A stretch of DNA of 64,000 nt from Raineyella fluvialis. GTDB lineage: Bacteria; Actinomycetota; Actinomycetes; Propionibacteriales; Propionibacteriaceae. Where the stretch lies: assembly GCF_009646095.1 (NCBI RefSeq), contig NZ_CP045725.1, forward strand, positions 2,976,001 through 3,040,000, read 5' to 3'. Below the pieces are notes generated by a model. The model did not search any database. It saw only the letters and a list, made by a program, of their open reading frames with translations, and was not told where the DNA came from. Below are positions 1 through 8,568 of the stretch, one piece after another. Numbering within the stretch: position 1 is the stretch's first letter; each line of letters starts with the position of its first letter. The translations under genes were made by a program, and so were the position numbers.

Positions 1-2
1 AG

Positions 3-572
3 ATGACGTCGACGACACAGACCACCTCCGTGCAGCGGCGGGCCCTGATCGCCTCGCTGATCCGCGACATCCCGGACTTTCCCCAGCAGGGGGTCGGTTT
101 CAAGGACATCACCCCGTTGCTGGGTGACGCCGCGGGCTTCCGCGCCACCATCGACGAGCTCGTCGCGACGGCGCCGGCGGGCATCGATGTCGTGGTCGGG
201 ATGGAGGCCCGGGGATTCATCGTGGGGGCCCCCGTCGCGATCGCGCTCGGTGCCGGCTTCGTCCCGGTCCGCAAGCCGGGCAAGCTGCCCGCGGAGACGT
301 ACGAGGTCAGCTACGACCTGGAGTACGGCAGCGAGACGCTGACGATCCACACCGACGCGATCAAGCCGGGGTCCCGGGTGCTGGTCGTCGACGACGTGCT
401 GGCCACCGGCGGCACGCTCGCCGCGACCGCGGGACTCATCCAGCGCCTCGGCGCCGAGCTCGTCCACGTCTCCGTGCTGATGGAACTGGCCTTCCTCCAG
501 CCCCGGCAGTTGCTCGCGAGGGCGGGACTGGGGGAGACGGCGATCACAGCCCTGGTCACGGTCGCCTCCTGA
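3..572 (+). CDS. apt: Adenine phosphoribosyltransferase
   Basis: Purine-salvage enzyme of the cytosol that joins adenine to PRPP to give AMP and pyrophosphate. The 189-residue product shows the type I phosphoribosyltransferase fold: GMEARGF at residues 66-72 and the PRPP-binding loop VLVVDDVLATGGT at 126-138. It is slightly longer than usual because of a roughly 15-residue N-terminal extension. The ATG lies three bases into the window, so no ribosome binding site is visible and the true start could be further upstream. It sits 109 bp before rel, the common actinobacterial order (usually secD-secF-apt-rel), linking purine salvage with the stringent response. Identification is firm; only the exact start is uncertain. 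Confidence 0.95.
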   Translation: MTSTTQTTSVQRRALIASLIRDIPDFPQQGVGFKDITPLLGDAAGFRATIDELVATAPAGIDVVVGMEARGFIVGAPVAIALGAGFVPVRKPGKLPAETYEVSYDLEYGSETLTIHTDAIKPGSRVLVVDDVLATGGTLAATAGLIQRLGAELVHVSVLMELAFLQPRQLLARAGLGETAITALVTVAS

Positions 573-637
573 CCGGGCCATGGCTGGATTCGGGGACGGA
601 TCGGTTTCACGGGGACGGTGTTCCTTGTCGGCGGGTC

Positions 638-643
638 TAGACT
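638..643 (+). promoter_or_regulatory. Candidate -10 box for rel
   Basis: TAGACT in the only gap between apt and rel, about 38 bp before the GTG start, so the transcript would carry a leader with a ribosome binding site. The same hexamer precedes rarA, efp, fmt and rpe in this window. No convincing -35 box is seen. Confidence 0.4.
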
Positions 644-681
644 CTCAGGCCATAACAAGGTGACTCCGGGAGGAGGCCGCC

Positions 682-2940
682 GTGAGTGACGAACTGTTGC
701 CCGTGGCCATGAACGATGTGCCGCGCCTGTCGATGCGGCAGCGACTGGCGCGCCTCGGCACCAAACCTCCACAGCCCAATGTCCTGGATCCGCTGTACCA
801 GGCGATCCGGGCCAGCCACCCCCGGGCCAACCTCGCCGTCGTTGAGCGGGCCTACCTCACGGCGTCCCGGCACCACGCCGGCCAGAAGCGCAAGAGCGGC
901 GACCCCTACATCACCCATCCGCTGGCCGTTGCGACGATCCTGGCCGAGCTGGGTGCCGCCGAGGAGACGATCTGCGCCGGCCTGCTGCACGACACCGTCG
1001 AGGACACCGCGTACACCCTGGACCAGGTCACCGCGGACTTCGGCCCGACGGTGGCGTTGCTGGTCGACGGCGTGACGAAGCTGGACAAGGTGACGTACGG
1101 CCCCTCGGCCAAGGCCGAGACCCTGCGCAAGATGATCGTCAACATGAGCCAGGACATCCGGGTCCTGGTGATCAAGCTGGCCGATCGCCTGCACAACATG
1201 CGTACCCTGCACTTCCTGCGCCCGGACAAGCAGAACCGGATCGCGGCGGAGACCCTCGAGGTGTACGCGCCGCTGGCCCACCGCCTCGGCATGAACACGA
1301 TCAAGTGGGAGCTCGAGGACCTCGCGTTCTCCACCATGCAGCCGAAGCTGTACGACGAGATCGTGCACCTTGTCGCCCAACGGGCACCTTCCCGGGAGCG
1401 CTTCCTCAAGCAGGTCTCCGAGTTCATCGACGGTGATCTGCACCGTGCCGGGATCCGGGCGACCGTGACCGGGCGGCCCAAGCACTACTACTCGATCTAC
1501 CAGAAGATGGTCGTCCGCGGCCGCTCCTTCGACGACATCTACGACCTGGTGGCGCTGCGGATCATCGTCGACTCGATCCAGGACTGCTACGGCGCCCTGG
1601 GCGTCCTGCACTCGCGCTGGAACCCGCTGCCCGGGCGGTTCAAGGACTACATCGCGATGCCGAAGTACAACATGTACCAGTCGCTGCACACCACGGTGCG
1701 CGGTCCTGAGGGCACCCCGGTGGAGTTCCAGATCCGCACCTGGGAGATGCACCGTCGCGCCGACTACGGCGTCGCCGCGCACTGGAAGTACAAGGAGGGC
1801 AAGGGCGACCGCGCCGACCCCAACGAGCTCAACTGGGTCCGTGCCCTCAACCAGTGGCAGCGCGAGACGGAGGACCCGGAGGAGTTCCTCGACGACCTGC
1901 TCTTCTCCATCAGTGTCGACGAGGTCATCGTCTACACACCCAAGGGCGACATGGTGACCCTGCCGCAGGGTGCCACCCCGGTGGACTTCGCCTACTCGGT
2001 CCACACCGAGGTCGGGCACCGCTGTATCGGAGCGCGGGTGAACGGTCGCCTCGTGCCGCTGGAGTCGAAGCTGCAGACCGGGGACAAGGTCGAGATCCTC
2101 ACCTCCAAGGCCGAGGGCGCCGGGCCGTCACGCGACTGGCTGGAGTTCGTCGCCAGCCCGCGGGCCCGGGCCAAGATCCGCCAGTACTTCACCCGGGAGC
2201 GGCGCGACGAGGCGATCGAGAGCGGCAAGGACGCGCTGGCGAGGCAGATGCGCCGGATGGACATGCCGATGCAGCGGCTGCTGACCATCGAGCACCTGAC
2301 AGAGGTCGCCACCTACTTCCGCGTCGCCGACGTCAACGGCCTCTACAAAGCTGTCGGCGAGGGGTCCATCTCACCCCAGTCGGTCTGCCAGCGCCTGGTC
2401 GAGATCGCCGGTGGCCCTGAGGAGGTCGCGGAGGAGACCAGCGAGGACTCCATCGTCCTGCGTCGGCCGCGCGCCGTGCCGACGTCGTCGGAGACCGGCG
2501 TGATGGTGCACGGTGACAAGGGTGTCTGGGTCAAGCTGGCCCGTTGCTGCACCCCGGTGCCGGGCGACGACATCATCGGTTTCATCACTCGCGCCTCGGG
2601 GGTCTCGGTGCACCGGCGCGACTGCAGCAACGCGCAGGACCTGCTGGAACACTCAGCGGAGCGGATCGTCGAGGTCTCCTGGGCACCGACGTCGGCCAGT
2701 TCGTTCCTGGTCACCGTGCACATCATGGCGCTGGACCGCAGCGGTCTGCTCTCCGATGTGACGCGCTCCATCGCCGAACAGCACATCTCGATCACCTCGG
2801 CGAGCGTCGCCACCCACCGGGACCGCACCGCGCGGATCACGATGTCGTTCGAGACCCCCGATCCGACGCATCTGGACCACGTGATGAACGCGATCCGCCG
2901 GGTGCCGGGGGTCTACGACGTGGGCCGGGTCAGGGCCTGA
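682..2940 (+). CDS. relA: Bifunctional (p)ppGpp synthetase/hydrolase Rel
   Basis: Makes and degrades the alarmone (p)ppGpp in response to uncharged tRNA at the ribosome. The 752-residue protein has the full long-RSH layout: an HD hydrolase domain with HDTVED at 103-108, a synthetase domain around 230-345 (GRFKDYIAMPKYN), a TGS domain around 405-465 (DEVIVYTPKGD), a zinc-finger/helical region (KLARCCTPVPGDDIIGF) and a C-terminal ACT domain from about 675. The intact HD motif implies hydrolase activity, as expected for the single Rel of actinobacteria. The GTG start at 682 follows a GGGAGGAGG-like ribosome binding site. Upstream apt is on the same strand; the next gene is convergent. Confidence 0.97.
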   Translation: MSDELLPVAMNDVPRLSMRQRLARLGTKPPQPNVLDPLYQAIRASHPRANLAVVERAYLTASRHHAGQKRKSGDPYITHPLAVATILAELGAAEETICAGLLHDTVEDTAYTLDQVTADFGPTVALLVDGVTKLDKVTYGPSAKAETLRKMIVNMSQDIRVLVIKLADRLHNMRTLHFLRPDKQNRIAAETLEVYAPLAHRLGMNTIKWELEDLAFSTMQPKLYDEIVHLVAQRAPSRERFLKQVSEFIDGDLHRAGIRATVTGRPKHYYSIYQKMVVRGRSFDDIYDLVALRIIVDSIQDCYGALGVLHSRWNPLPGRFKDYIAMPKYNMYQSLHTTVRGPEGTPVEFQIRTWEMHRRADYGVAAHWKYKEGKGDRADPNELNWVRALNQWQRETEDPEEFLDDLLFSISVDEVIVYTPKGDMVTLPQGATPVDFAYSVHTEVGHRCIGARVNGRLVPLESKLQTGDKVEILTSKAEGAGPSRDWLEFVASPRARAKIRQYFTRERRDEAIESGKDALARQMRRMDMPMQRLLTIEHLTEVATYFRVADVNGLYKAVGEGSISPQSVCQRLVEIAGGPEEVAEETSEDSIVLRRPRAVPTSSETGVMVHGDKGVWVKLARCCTPVPGDDIIGFITRASGVSVHRRDCSNAQDLLEHSAERIVEVSWAPTSASSFLVTVHIMALDRSGLLSDVTRSIAEQHISITSASVATHRDRTARITMSFETPDPTHLDHVMNAIRRVPGVYDVGRVRA

Positions 2941-2967
2941 CCTGCCCACCCCGTAGACCCCGAAGGC

Positions 2968-4212
2968 TCAGGCCCCGAAGTCGTGCGCCGCGCGCTCGGC
3001 CTGCTCGAGCCAGGTCTGGTACGTGTCGATCGAAGCCCGCAGTTCCTTGGCCTTCTTCGCGTCGCCACGGGCCTCGGCCTTCGACGCCTTGTCCGCCAGG
3101 TCGTCGATCTGGGCCTGGATCTTGCGGGCCGTGTCCGTCGCCAGCTCGCGTGCCTGGGGGTCCGTACGCTTCCACTCGGCCTCCTCGCGCTGCTTGATCG
3201 ACTGGTCGATCTTGTGCAGCCGGTTGTCGAGGCCGCGCATCGAGTCGCGCGGGACCTTGCCGATCTCGGCCCAGCGGTCGAGCATCTGGCGGTAGAGCTG
3301 CTTGGCCCGGGCGAGGTCCGCGTCGGGCTTGATCTGCGGCTCGTACTCGTCAAGGAGGGCCTCCTTGGCCTCCTGGTTGCCGCGGAACTCCTCGTCCTGC
3401 TCGTTCTGGGCGGCGTTGCGCGCGTCGAAGAAGGTGTCCTGGAGGGCACGGAACTGCTTCCAGAGCTTGTCGTCAATCTCGCGCGGGGCAGGCCCGGCGG
3501 CCTTCCAGCGCTGCATCAGATCACGGAAGTCGCGTGACGTCTGGCCCCAGTCGGTCGAGTGGGCCAATGGCGTCGCCTCCGCGACGATCGCCTCCTTGAG
3601 TGCGCGAGACTCGTCGCGCTTGGCACTCTGCTCGGCGAACTGGTGCTTGCGGCGGCGGGTGTAGGTGGTCCGGGCGGTCGAGAACCGATGCCACAGCGCG
3701 TCGTCGGTCGCCTTGTCGATCCGCGGCAACGCCTTCCACTGGTCGAGCAGCGTACGGAACCGGTTGACACCGCCGCGCCAGTCGGTGCCGGCGGCGATCT
3801 TCTCGGCCTCGGCGACCATCGCCTCCTTGGCGGCGCGGGTCTCCTCGTTCTGCGCGGCGCGGGCAGCCTTGCGCTCCTCGTTTTTCGCTTCGATCAGCGG
3901 GGTGAGGGCGTCGAGGCGGGCCTCCAGGGCGGCGAGATCACCGACCGCGGCGGCGTCGTGCACGTTCGCCCGGACCATGGCGATCCGCTTGCGGGCGTCG
4001 TCCGGCGTCAGTGCGCCACCCTTCAGGCGCTTCTCCAGCAGGTCGACCTCGACCGTCAGGTTTTCGAAACGACGGACGTAGATGGCGAGCGCCTCGGCAG
4101 GCTCCGCACCGGAGACCTGGCCCACGGCACGTTCTCCCTCCGGGGTGCGGACGAATACGGTGCCGTCGGTGTCGACGCGACCAAAGGAAGCTGGCCCTGT
4201 CATTTCGCTCAT
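2968..4212 (-). CDS. DUF349 domain-containing protein
   Basis: A 414-residue, strongly charged, mostly helical cytosolic protein with at least three DUF349 repeats, recognisable by the W-K/R-x-A/L-G/P pattern (LLDQWKALPRIDK, LMQRWKAAGPAPRE, MLDRWAEIGKVPRD) followed by helices rich in R, K and E. DUF349 proteins are widespread in actinobacteria next to rel and hisS; their biochemical role is not established and I do not assign one. The gene converges on rel (27 bp apart) and diverges from the hydrolase that begins at 4243. ATG at 4212 is the most upstream plausible start; a second ATG lies at 4203. Confidence 0.85.
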   Translation of the reverse strand: MSEMTGPASFGRVDTDGTVFVRTPEGERAVGQVSGAEPAEALAIYVRRFENLTVEVDLLEKRLKGGALTPDDARKRIAMVRANVHDAAAVGDLAALEARLDALTPLIEAKNEERKAARAAQNEETRAAKEAMVAEAEKIAAGTDWRGGVNRFRTLLDQWKALPRIDKATDDALWHRFSTARTTYTRRRKHQFAEQSAKRDESRALKEAIVAEATPLAHSTDWGQTSRDFRDLMQRWKAAGPAPREIDDKLWKQFRALQDTFFDARNAAQNEQDEEFRGNQEAKEALLDEYEPQIKPDADLARAKQLYRQMLDRWAEIGKVPRDSMRGLDNRLHKIDQSIKQREEAEWKRTDPQARELATDTARKIQAQIDDLADKASKAEARGDAKKAKELRASIDTYQTWLEQAERAAHDFGA

Positions 4213-4229
4213 GCGTACATCTTGCCGGA

Positions 4230-4235
4230 TATGGT
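4230..4235 (+). promoter_or_regulatory. -10 box of a leaderless transcript for the MBL-fold hydrolase
   Basis: TATGGT followed by exactly 7 nt and a GTG at 4243. The spacing matches several other genes here and argues that 4243, not the ATG at 4231, is the true start. Confidence 0.5.
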
Positions 4236-4242
4236 GGCCGTT

Positions 4243-4938
4243 GTGTTCATAGCCTCATTTCCCGCCGGGCCGTGGCAGACCAATTGCTACCTCGTGGCCC
4301 CGGGTGACCAGGGGCCGTGCGTGGTGATCGATCCCGGTGTCGGGGCGCTGGGCCCGGTCCACGACCTGGTCGCAGAACACGGCCTGGAGCCGCGCGGCGT
4401 CCTGCTGACCCACGGCCACATCGACCATCTGTACTCGGCGGTGGACGTCTGCGCGGCGTACGACGTGGGCTGCTGGATCCATCCGGGTGACCGGGCGCGG
4501 TTGACGGATCCCTACGAGATCGCGGGTGCGCGTGAGGTCGTCGAGCAGGAGCTCGGCCACGCCCGTGACTTCAGCGGACGTGAGCCCGCCGTCGTCCATG
4601 AGGTCGCCGACCGGGAGCCGATCACCCTGGCCGGGTTGGCCTTCGAGCCCCTGCACGCGCCCGGGCACACCCCGGGCTCGACGCTCTACCGCATCGCCCC
4701 ACAGGAGCCGGAGACCCGCTCGCTGGTCTTCACCGGCGACGTGGTGTTCGCCGGCAGCATCGGGCGGGTGGACCTGCCCGGCGGCGACGCCGCGACGATG
4801 CGTGAGACGCTGCGCACCGTCGTGCTGGAGTTGGCGGACGACACGGTCCTCCTGCCGGGCCACGGCGGGCAGACCACGATGTCCCGTGAGCGGGCCTCCA
4901 ACCCGTACCTGTCAGCGCAAGGACTAACCTCGTTCTGA
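4243..4938 (+). CDS. MBL-fold metallo-hydrolase (glyoxalase II-like)
   Basis: A 231-residue metallo-beta-lactamase-fold hydrolase of the hydroxyacylglutathione-hydrolase-like group. Metal-binding motifs are THGHIDH early in the protein, APGHTPGS, FTGDVVF and the C-terminal LPGHGGQTT, as expected for a dinuclear zinc or iron site. The physiological thioester is unknown; actinobacteria lack glutathione, so a mycothiol or other thioester is possible, but that is inference. Family members typically begin with a sequence like MFIASFPAGPWQTNCY, which fits the GTG at 4243 and its leaderless -10 box; an in-frame ATG at 4231 would add four residues. hisS follows 33 bp downstream, a neighbourhood common in actinobacteria. 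Confidence 0.88.
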   Translation: MFIASFPAGPWQTNCYLVAPGDQGPCVVIDPGVGALGPVHDLVAEHGLEPRGVLLTHGHIDHLYSAVDVCAAYDVGCWIHPGDRARLTDPYEIAGAREVVEQELGHARDFSGREPAVVHEVADREPITLAGLAFEPLHAPGHTPGSTLYRIAPQEPETRSLVFTGDVVFAGSIGRVDLPGGDAATMRETLRTVVLELADDTVLLPGHGGQTTMSRERASNPYLSAQGLTSF

Positions 4939-4971
4939 CCCTCTCGCCCGATCAGAAAGGCCTGTGCCCGC

Positions 4972-6312
4972 ATGAGCCGCCCCAAGCCGATGTCCGGTTT
5001 CCCCGAGTTCCTCCCGGCCGAGCGGATGGTCGAGCTGCATGCGCTGCGGATCCTGACCTCGACCTTCGAGCTGCACGGCTTCGCCCCGATCGAGACGCGT
5101 GCCGTGGAGCCGATGGAACAGCTGGCCCGCAAGGGCGAGATCGACAAGGAGATCTACGTCGTCCGCCGCCTGCAGGGCCTCGAGGGCGACAACACCGACG
5201 GCGACGACCTCGGCCTGCACTTCGACCTGACGGTCCCGTTCGCGCGCTACGTGCTGGAGAACGCCGGGCACCTGGTGTTCCCGTTCCGTCGCTACCAGGT
5301 GCAGAAGGTCTGGCGCGGTGAGCGGCCGCAGGAGGGGCGCTACCGCGAGTTCGTCCAGGCCGACATCGACATCGTCGGCCAAGGCGCCCTGGCCGGCCAT
5401 CACGACGTCGAGATCCCGCTGGTCGCCCTCGATGCCTTCGAGAAGTTGCACGTCGACCTCGGCATCCCGCCGGTCGTGCTGCACGTGAACAACCGCAAGC
5501 TCTCCGAGGGCTTCTACCGCGGCCTCGGCATCGAGGACACCGCCGCCGTCCTGCAGCGGGTCGACAAGTACGACAAGGTCGGCCCCGATGTCGTCACCGC
5601 GCTGCTGGTCGAGGAGGCCGGCCTGTCGGCTGCCCAGGCGCAGCGCTGCGTGGCGCTGGCGGAGATCGCCACTCCCGACGAATCGTTCGTCGACCAGGTC
5701 CGGGCCCTGGGGGTCGAGCACCCGATGCTGGACGAGGGTCTCGAGGCGCTGGCCGCCGTCGTCCGGGTGGCCGAGCGCCAGGTGCCCGGCCGGATGCTGG
5801 CCGACATGAAGATCGCGCGGGGGCTCGACTACTACACCGGCACCGTGTACGAGACCGTGCTCCAGGGGTCCGAGCGGATGGGGTCGGTCGCCTCCGGTGG
5901 CCGTTATGACGCGCTGGCCTCCGACGGGAAGGTCACCTTCCCCGGTGTCGGCTACTCGTTCGGTGTGACCAGGCTGCTGGCGCCGATCCTGGGCCGGGGC
6001 GAGCTCACGTCGAGCCGATCCGTGCCGACCTGCGTGCTGGTCGCGGTGGACAACGAGGACGCCCGAGAGCGCGCGCTGCGCACGGCCGACCTGCTGCGCA
6101 GGCGCGGTATCCCCACCGAGGTGGCACCCAAGGCGGACAAGTTCGGCAAGCAGATCCGCTACGCCGACCGGCGCGGGATCCCGTTCGTCTGGTTCGGGGC
6201 GGGGGAGCACGACGAGGTGAAGGACATCCGCTCCGGCGAGCAGGTCGGTGCCGATCCGCAGGCCTGGACGCCGCCGGCCGAGGACCTGTTTCCGAGGACC
6301 GTCCGCGGCTGA
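4972..6312 (+). CDS. hisS: Histidyl-tRNA synthetase
   Basis: Charges tRNA-His with histidine using ATP. The 446-residue class II synthetase shows motif 2 (FRRYQVQKVWRGERPQEGRY), the histidine-specific ARGLDYYTGTVYE, motif 3 (GVGYSFGVTRL) and a C-terminal anticodon-binding domain (CVLVAVDNEDARERALR). Length is normal. The ATG at 4972 follows an AGAAAGG ribosome binding site. It lies downstream of the MBL-fold hydrolase and converges on the sensor kinase, ending 10 bp from it. Confidence 0.97.
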   Translation: MSRPKPMSGFPEFLPAERMVELHALRILTSTFELHGFAPIETRAVEPMEQLARKGEIDKEIYVVRRLQGLEGDNTDGDDLGLHFDLTVPFARYVLENAGHLVFPFRRYQVQKVWRGERPQEGRYREFVQADIDIVGQGALAGHHDVEIPLVALDAFEKLHVDLGIPPVVLHVNNRKLSEGFYRGLGIEDTAAVLQRVDKYDKVGPDVVTALLVEEAGLSAAQAQRCVALAEIATPDESFVDQVRALGVEHPMLDEGLEALAAVVRVAERQVPGRMLADMKIARGLDYYTGTVYETVLQGSERMGSVASGGRYDALASDGKVTFPGVGYSFGVTRLLAPILGRGELTSSRSVPTCVLVAVDNEDARERALRTADLLRRRGIPTEVAPKADKFGKQIRYADRRGIPFVWFGAGEHDEVKDIRSGEQVGADPQAWTPPAEDLFPRTVRG

Positions 6313-6322
6313 CCGACACCGG

Positions 6323-7510
6323 TCACGTCACGTCGTCGGCCAGCGGGATCGCCGCCCGGACGAGCCACTGCTCCCCGGAGGGGCCGGCGGAGAACTCGCC
6401 ACCGAGCAGGTCCACCCGCTCGGCGATGCCGCGCAGGCCCCAGCCCGTCGGTCCCAGCCGCAGATCGACGGGGACCTGGTGCGCTCCCAGGGTGTTGACC
6501 ACGGTCAGCACCACCGCATCGGGCTCCAGGCGGATCGTGGCCGCGCACTCGCTCCCTTTGGGGGCGTGCTTGACGATGTTGGTGCTGGCTTCCTGGAGGA
6601 TCCGGATGATCGTGCGGGTCAGCGTGGCCGGCAGGTCGTCGATCGCCTCCGGCACCACGCAGTCCGCCCGGAAGCCGAGATCGCCCAGCTGGTGATGCAA
6701 CTGTTCGACGACGCGTACGACCGACGTGTCGTCGCTGAGGTGGCCGAGGTCGGACTCGTCGTCCCCGCCCTCGCGGAGCAGCCCGACGAGGAGGCGCAAC
6801 TCGTAGAGCGCCGAGTGGGCGGACCGCTGGACGCTGGTCAGCACCCGATGCAACTCGACCGGGTCCTCGCTGCGGCTGCGACTGGTGATCTGCAACGAGA
6901 TGATGGAGAGCTCGTGGGCGACGACGTCGTGGAGTTCGCGGGCGAGCGCAGCGCGCTCGTCCTCGCGGATCCGCAGGTTCTCCTCCCGCAGCTCGGTGAG
7001 CCGACGCCGGTCGGCCGCCCGACCGCGCTGGAATCCTTGGACACCCGTGCCCAGGGCCGCCGCCATGAAGAACATCAGCAGCACCGGCCAGAACAGTTGC
7101 GGCCAGCGGGGGCCGTGCAACGCGCTGGCCGCCACCAGCCAGGCGAGGTAAAGGCCCCAGGTGAGCCCGGTGAAGAGCCAACTCGTCGTCATCGGGGCGA
7201 GGAGCACGATCAGGGCACCGGTCAGGATCCCGGTGACGTCATCTCCGGTGATCAGCACCACGACCAGCAGGGGGAGACAGGCCAGAACGGCCCAGGTGGT
7301 CCGCCAGAGCACCAGATACAGCACGGCGTACATGAGGATCGTCCCGAAGACGATCAGTGGCCCGTCGAGTGCTGCCGTCCCGCCGGCCACCCCCCGGGTG
7401 AGGTCGTCAACCGCGCTGACGGTCACCAGCACCGCGAGCGACAGGCGCAACCAAGGGGCTAGCGGCCGGTCGCGCAGGAAGGCGGGCAGTTGGCGGGCAA
7501 CGCGAATCAC
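6323..7510 (-). CDS. Polytopic sensor histidine kinase, NarL/DesK type
   Basis: Membrane sensor kinase of 395 residues. The first 165 residues hold about five or six hydrophobic segments with very short loops and no large extracellular domain, resembling polytopic sensors that read membrane state or small peptides. A HisKA_3 helix follows (LARELHDVVAHELS, phospho-acceptor His194), then a HATPase_c domain with an N box at about 303-316 (RILQEASTNIVKHA) and a G box (GWGLRGIAERVDLLGG). A GTG at 7510 is chosen because membrane-type coding begins there and a GGGGCGAG sequence precedes it; the open frame extends further but reads as low-complexity Arg/Pro. The gene for a 54-residue secreted peptide lies 55 bp upstream on the same strand, and the partner regulator is divergent. 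The signal is unknown. Confidence 0.88.
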   Translation of the reverse strand: MIRVARQLPAFLRDRPLAPWLRLSLAVLVTVSAVDDLTRGVAGGTAALDGPLIVFGTILMYAVLYLVLWRTTWAVLACLPLLVVVLITGDDVTGILTGALIVLLAPMTTSWLFTGLTWGLYLAWLVAASALHGPRWPQLFWPVLLMFFMAAALGTGVQGFQRGRAADRRRLTELREENLRIREDERAALARELHDVVAHELSIISLQITSRSRSEDPVELHRVLTSVQRSAHSALYELRLLVGLLREGGDDESDLGHLSDDTSVVRVVEQLHHQLGDLGFRADCVVPEAIDDLPATLTRTIIRILQEASTNIVKHAPKGSECAATIRLEPDAVVLTVVNTLGAHQVPVDLRLGPTGWGLRGIAERVDLLGGEFSAGPSGEQWLVRAAIPLADDVT

Positions 7511-7565
7511 CGGCTCGCCCCGGCCCGTAGAAGAGGGTCGGTCAGGAGGATGGGCCCTCGTGACG

Positions 7566-7730
7566 TCAGGCGCAGGCGATCGGCAGCCACCAGCAGATCG
7601 CGTCGCGGAAGCCGGCCGGTTGGGCCTTGGCCCCGGTGGCAGCCAGGGAGGTGGGCGCCGACAGAACGACCAGTGCAACGCTCACCATCACAATGCGCTC
7701 TATCACTGTGTGTTTCACAACTGGTTTCAT
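7566..7730 (-). CDS. Small secreted Cys-x6-Cys peptide upstream of a sensor kinase
   Basis: I do not recognise this 54-residue product from any described family. It has a basic N-terminus (MKPVVKHTVIER), a hydrophobic core (IVMVSVALVVLSAP) and small residues (TSLAAT, AKA) typical of a Sec signal peptide. Cleavage would leave roughly 18-23 residues ending in CWWLPIACA, with two cysteines six residues apart that could form a disulfide or be modified. The ATG at 7730 is preceded by a near-perfect AGGAAGG ribosome binding site 9 nt away, strong evidence that it is translated. It lies 55 bp upstream of the kinase in the same direction, with the response regulator divergent. I infer a peptide ligand for the kinase or a small bacteriocin-like product; neither is shown. 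Confidence 0.65.
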   Translation of the reverse strand: MKPVVKHTVIERIVMVSVALVVLSAPTSLAATGAKAQPAGFRDAICWWLPIACA

Positions 7731-7788
7731 CGGTCCCCACCTTCCTGGACTGACAGCACCCCCCGGCGCCACTACCCATGGTGGTCGA

Positions 7789-7812
7789 CATCATCGCCCT
7801 GGCACCATCGCC
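7789..7812. repeat. Direct repeat in the divergent promoter region
   Basis: CATCATCGCC (7789-7798) and CACCATCGCC (7803-7812), nine of ten positions identical, begin 14 bp apart in the gap between the peptide gene and the response regulator. The second copy ends about where a -35 element for the regulator would lie. A plausible binding site for the regulator; untested. Confidence 0.35.
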
Positions 7813-7834
7813 TTTCGGATAGTTCTTCGCCTCG

Positions 7835-7840
7835 TAGTCT
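7835..7840 (+). promoter_or_regulatory. -10 box of a probable leaderless transcript for the response regulator
   Basis: TAGTCT ends 6 nt before the GTG at 7847. The same sequence read on the minus strand gives TAGACT (7841-7836), so the divergent peptide-kinase transcript could use an overlapping -10 box. If so, the two promoters would exclude each other. Confidence 0.45.
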
Positions 7841-7846
7841 AGGAAC

Positions 7847-8527
7847 GTGCGACGGACGAGAATACTGGTGGTCGATGACGAAGCGGTGGTTCGTGATGCC
7901 TATCGGCATCTGTTCGGCGACGTGGAGGACTGCGAGGTGATCGCGGAGGCCCGCGACGGGCGCGAGGCCGTCGCCCGGTTCGAGGAGGTCCGCCCCGACG
8001 TCGTCCTGATGGACCTGAAGATGCCGCGGATGTCCGGTGTCGAGGCGATGGCCGAGATCGGGCGCCGGCACCCCGACGCGTGCATGATCGCGGTCACCAG
8101 CTTCGCCTCCCTCGACTACGTCGTCCCCGCGCTGCAGGCCGGCGCGGCCGGCTACCTCGTCAAGGACGCCCCTGCCGAGGCGCTCATCGACGGCATCCGC
8201 CAGGCCCTCGCCGACGAGATGCCGCTCTCGCCGCGGATCGCGCGGGCCCTGGCACGCAGCATCGCCGACTCCCCGGCCGAGAGCCCACGTGCGCAACCCC
8301 CGAAGATGGGCCGGTTCGCCGCGCCGACGCCCCGGGAGCAGGAGGTGCTCGACCACCTGGCGCAGGGGTTCAGCAACAAGGAGATCGCGGAGGCCCTGTG
8401 CATCTCCGAGGCGGCGGTGAAGGCGCACCTGCGCCACCTCGGCGACAAGCTGGGCGTACGGTCCCGGACGCAGATCCTCGTGCTGGCCTACCGATACGGT
8501 CTGGCCGTCCCGGAGACCACCCACTGA
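7847..8527 (+). CDS. LuxR/NarL-family response regulator
   Basis: DNA-binding partner of the divergent sensor kinase. The 226-residue protein has a receiver domain with acidic residues D10/D11, phospho-acceptor Asp56 in LMDLKMP and Lys162-type switch region residues (YLVKDAP), then a linker and a C-terminal LuxR-type helix-turn-helix ([20 protein letters not shown] ... [16 protein letters not shown]). This architecture pairs with HisKA_3 kinases such as the one next door. The GTG start at 7847 fits a leaderless transcript. It probably regulates the shared intergenic region, and hence the peptide gene, but no site is proven. aspS follows behind its own promoter. Confidence 0.92.
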   Translation: MRRTRILVVDDEAVVRDAYRHLFGDVEDCEVIAEARDGREAVARFEEVRPDVVLMDLKMPRMSGVEAMAEIGRRHPDACMIAVTSFASLDYVVPALQAGAAGYLVKDAPAEALIDGIRQALADEMPLSPRIARALARSIADSPAESPRAQPPKMGRFAAPTPREQEVLDHLAQGFSNKEIAEALCISEAAVKAHLRHLGDKLGVRSRTQILVLAYRYGLAVPETTH

Positions 8528-8568
8528 CCGGCTGGTCGCCCGATCACGGGTCTGCGGGCGATCGGCGG

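Noticed and set aside
637-2019. Long antisense frame opposite rel (460 codons)
   Set aside because: Composition-driven shadow of rel; no recognisable domain.
2928-2942. Palindrome GGTCAGG-G-CCTGACC at the rel stop as a terminator
   Set aside because: A one-base loop is sterically poor and there is no U-tract; not annotated.
3559-4938. Extended start for the MBL-fold hydrolase
   Set aside because: The first 220 codons would be antisense to the DUF349 gene; family N-terminus and the -10 box place the start at 4243.
6310-6327. Small hairpin TGACCG/CGGTCA between hisS and the kinase gene
   Set aside because: Only six base pairs with no other terminator features; could be chance at this GC content.
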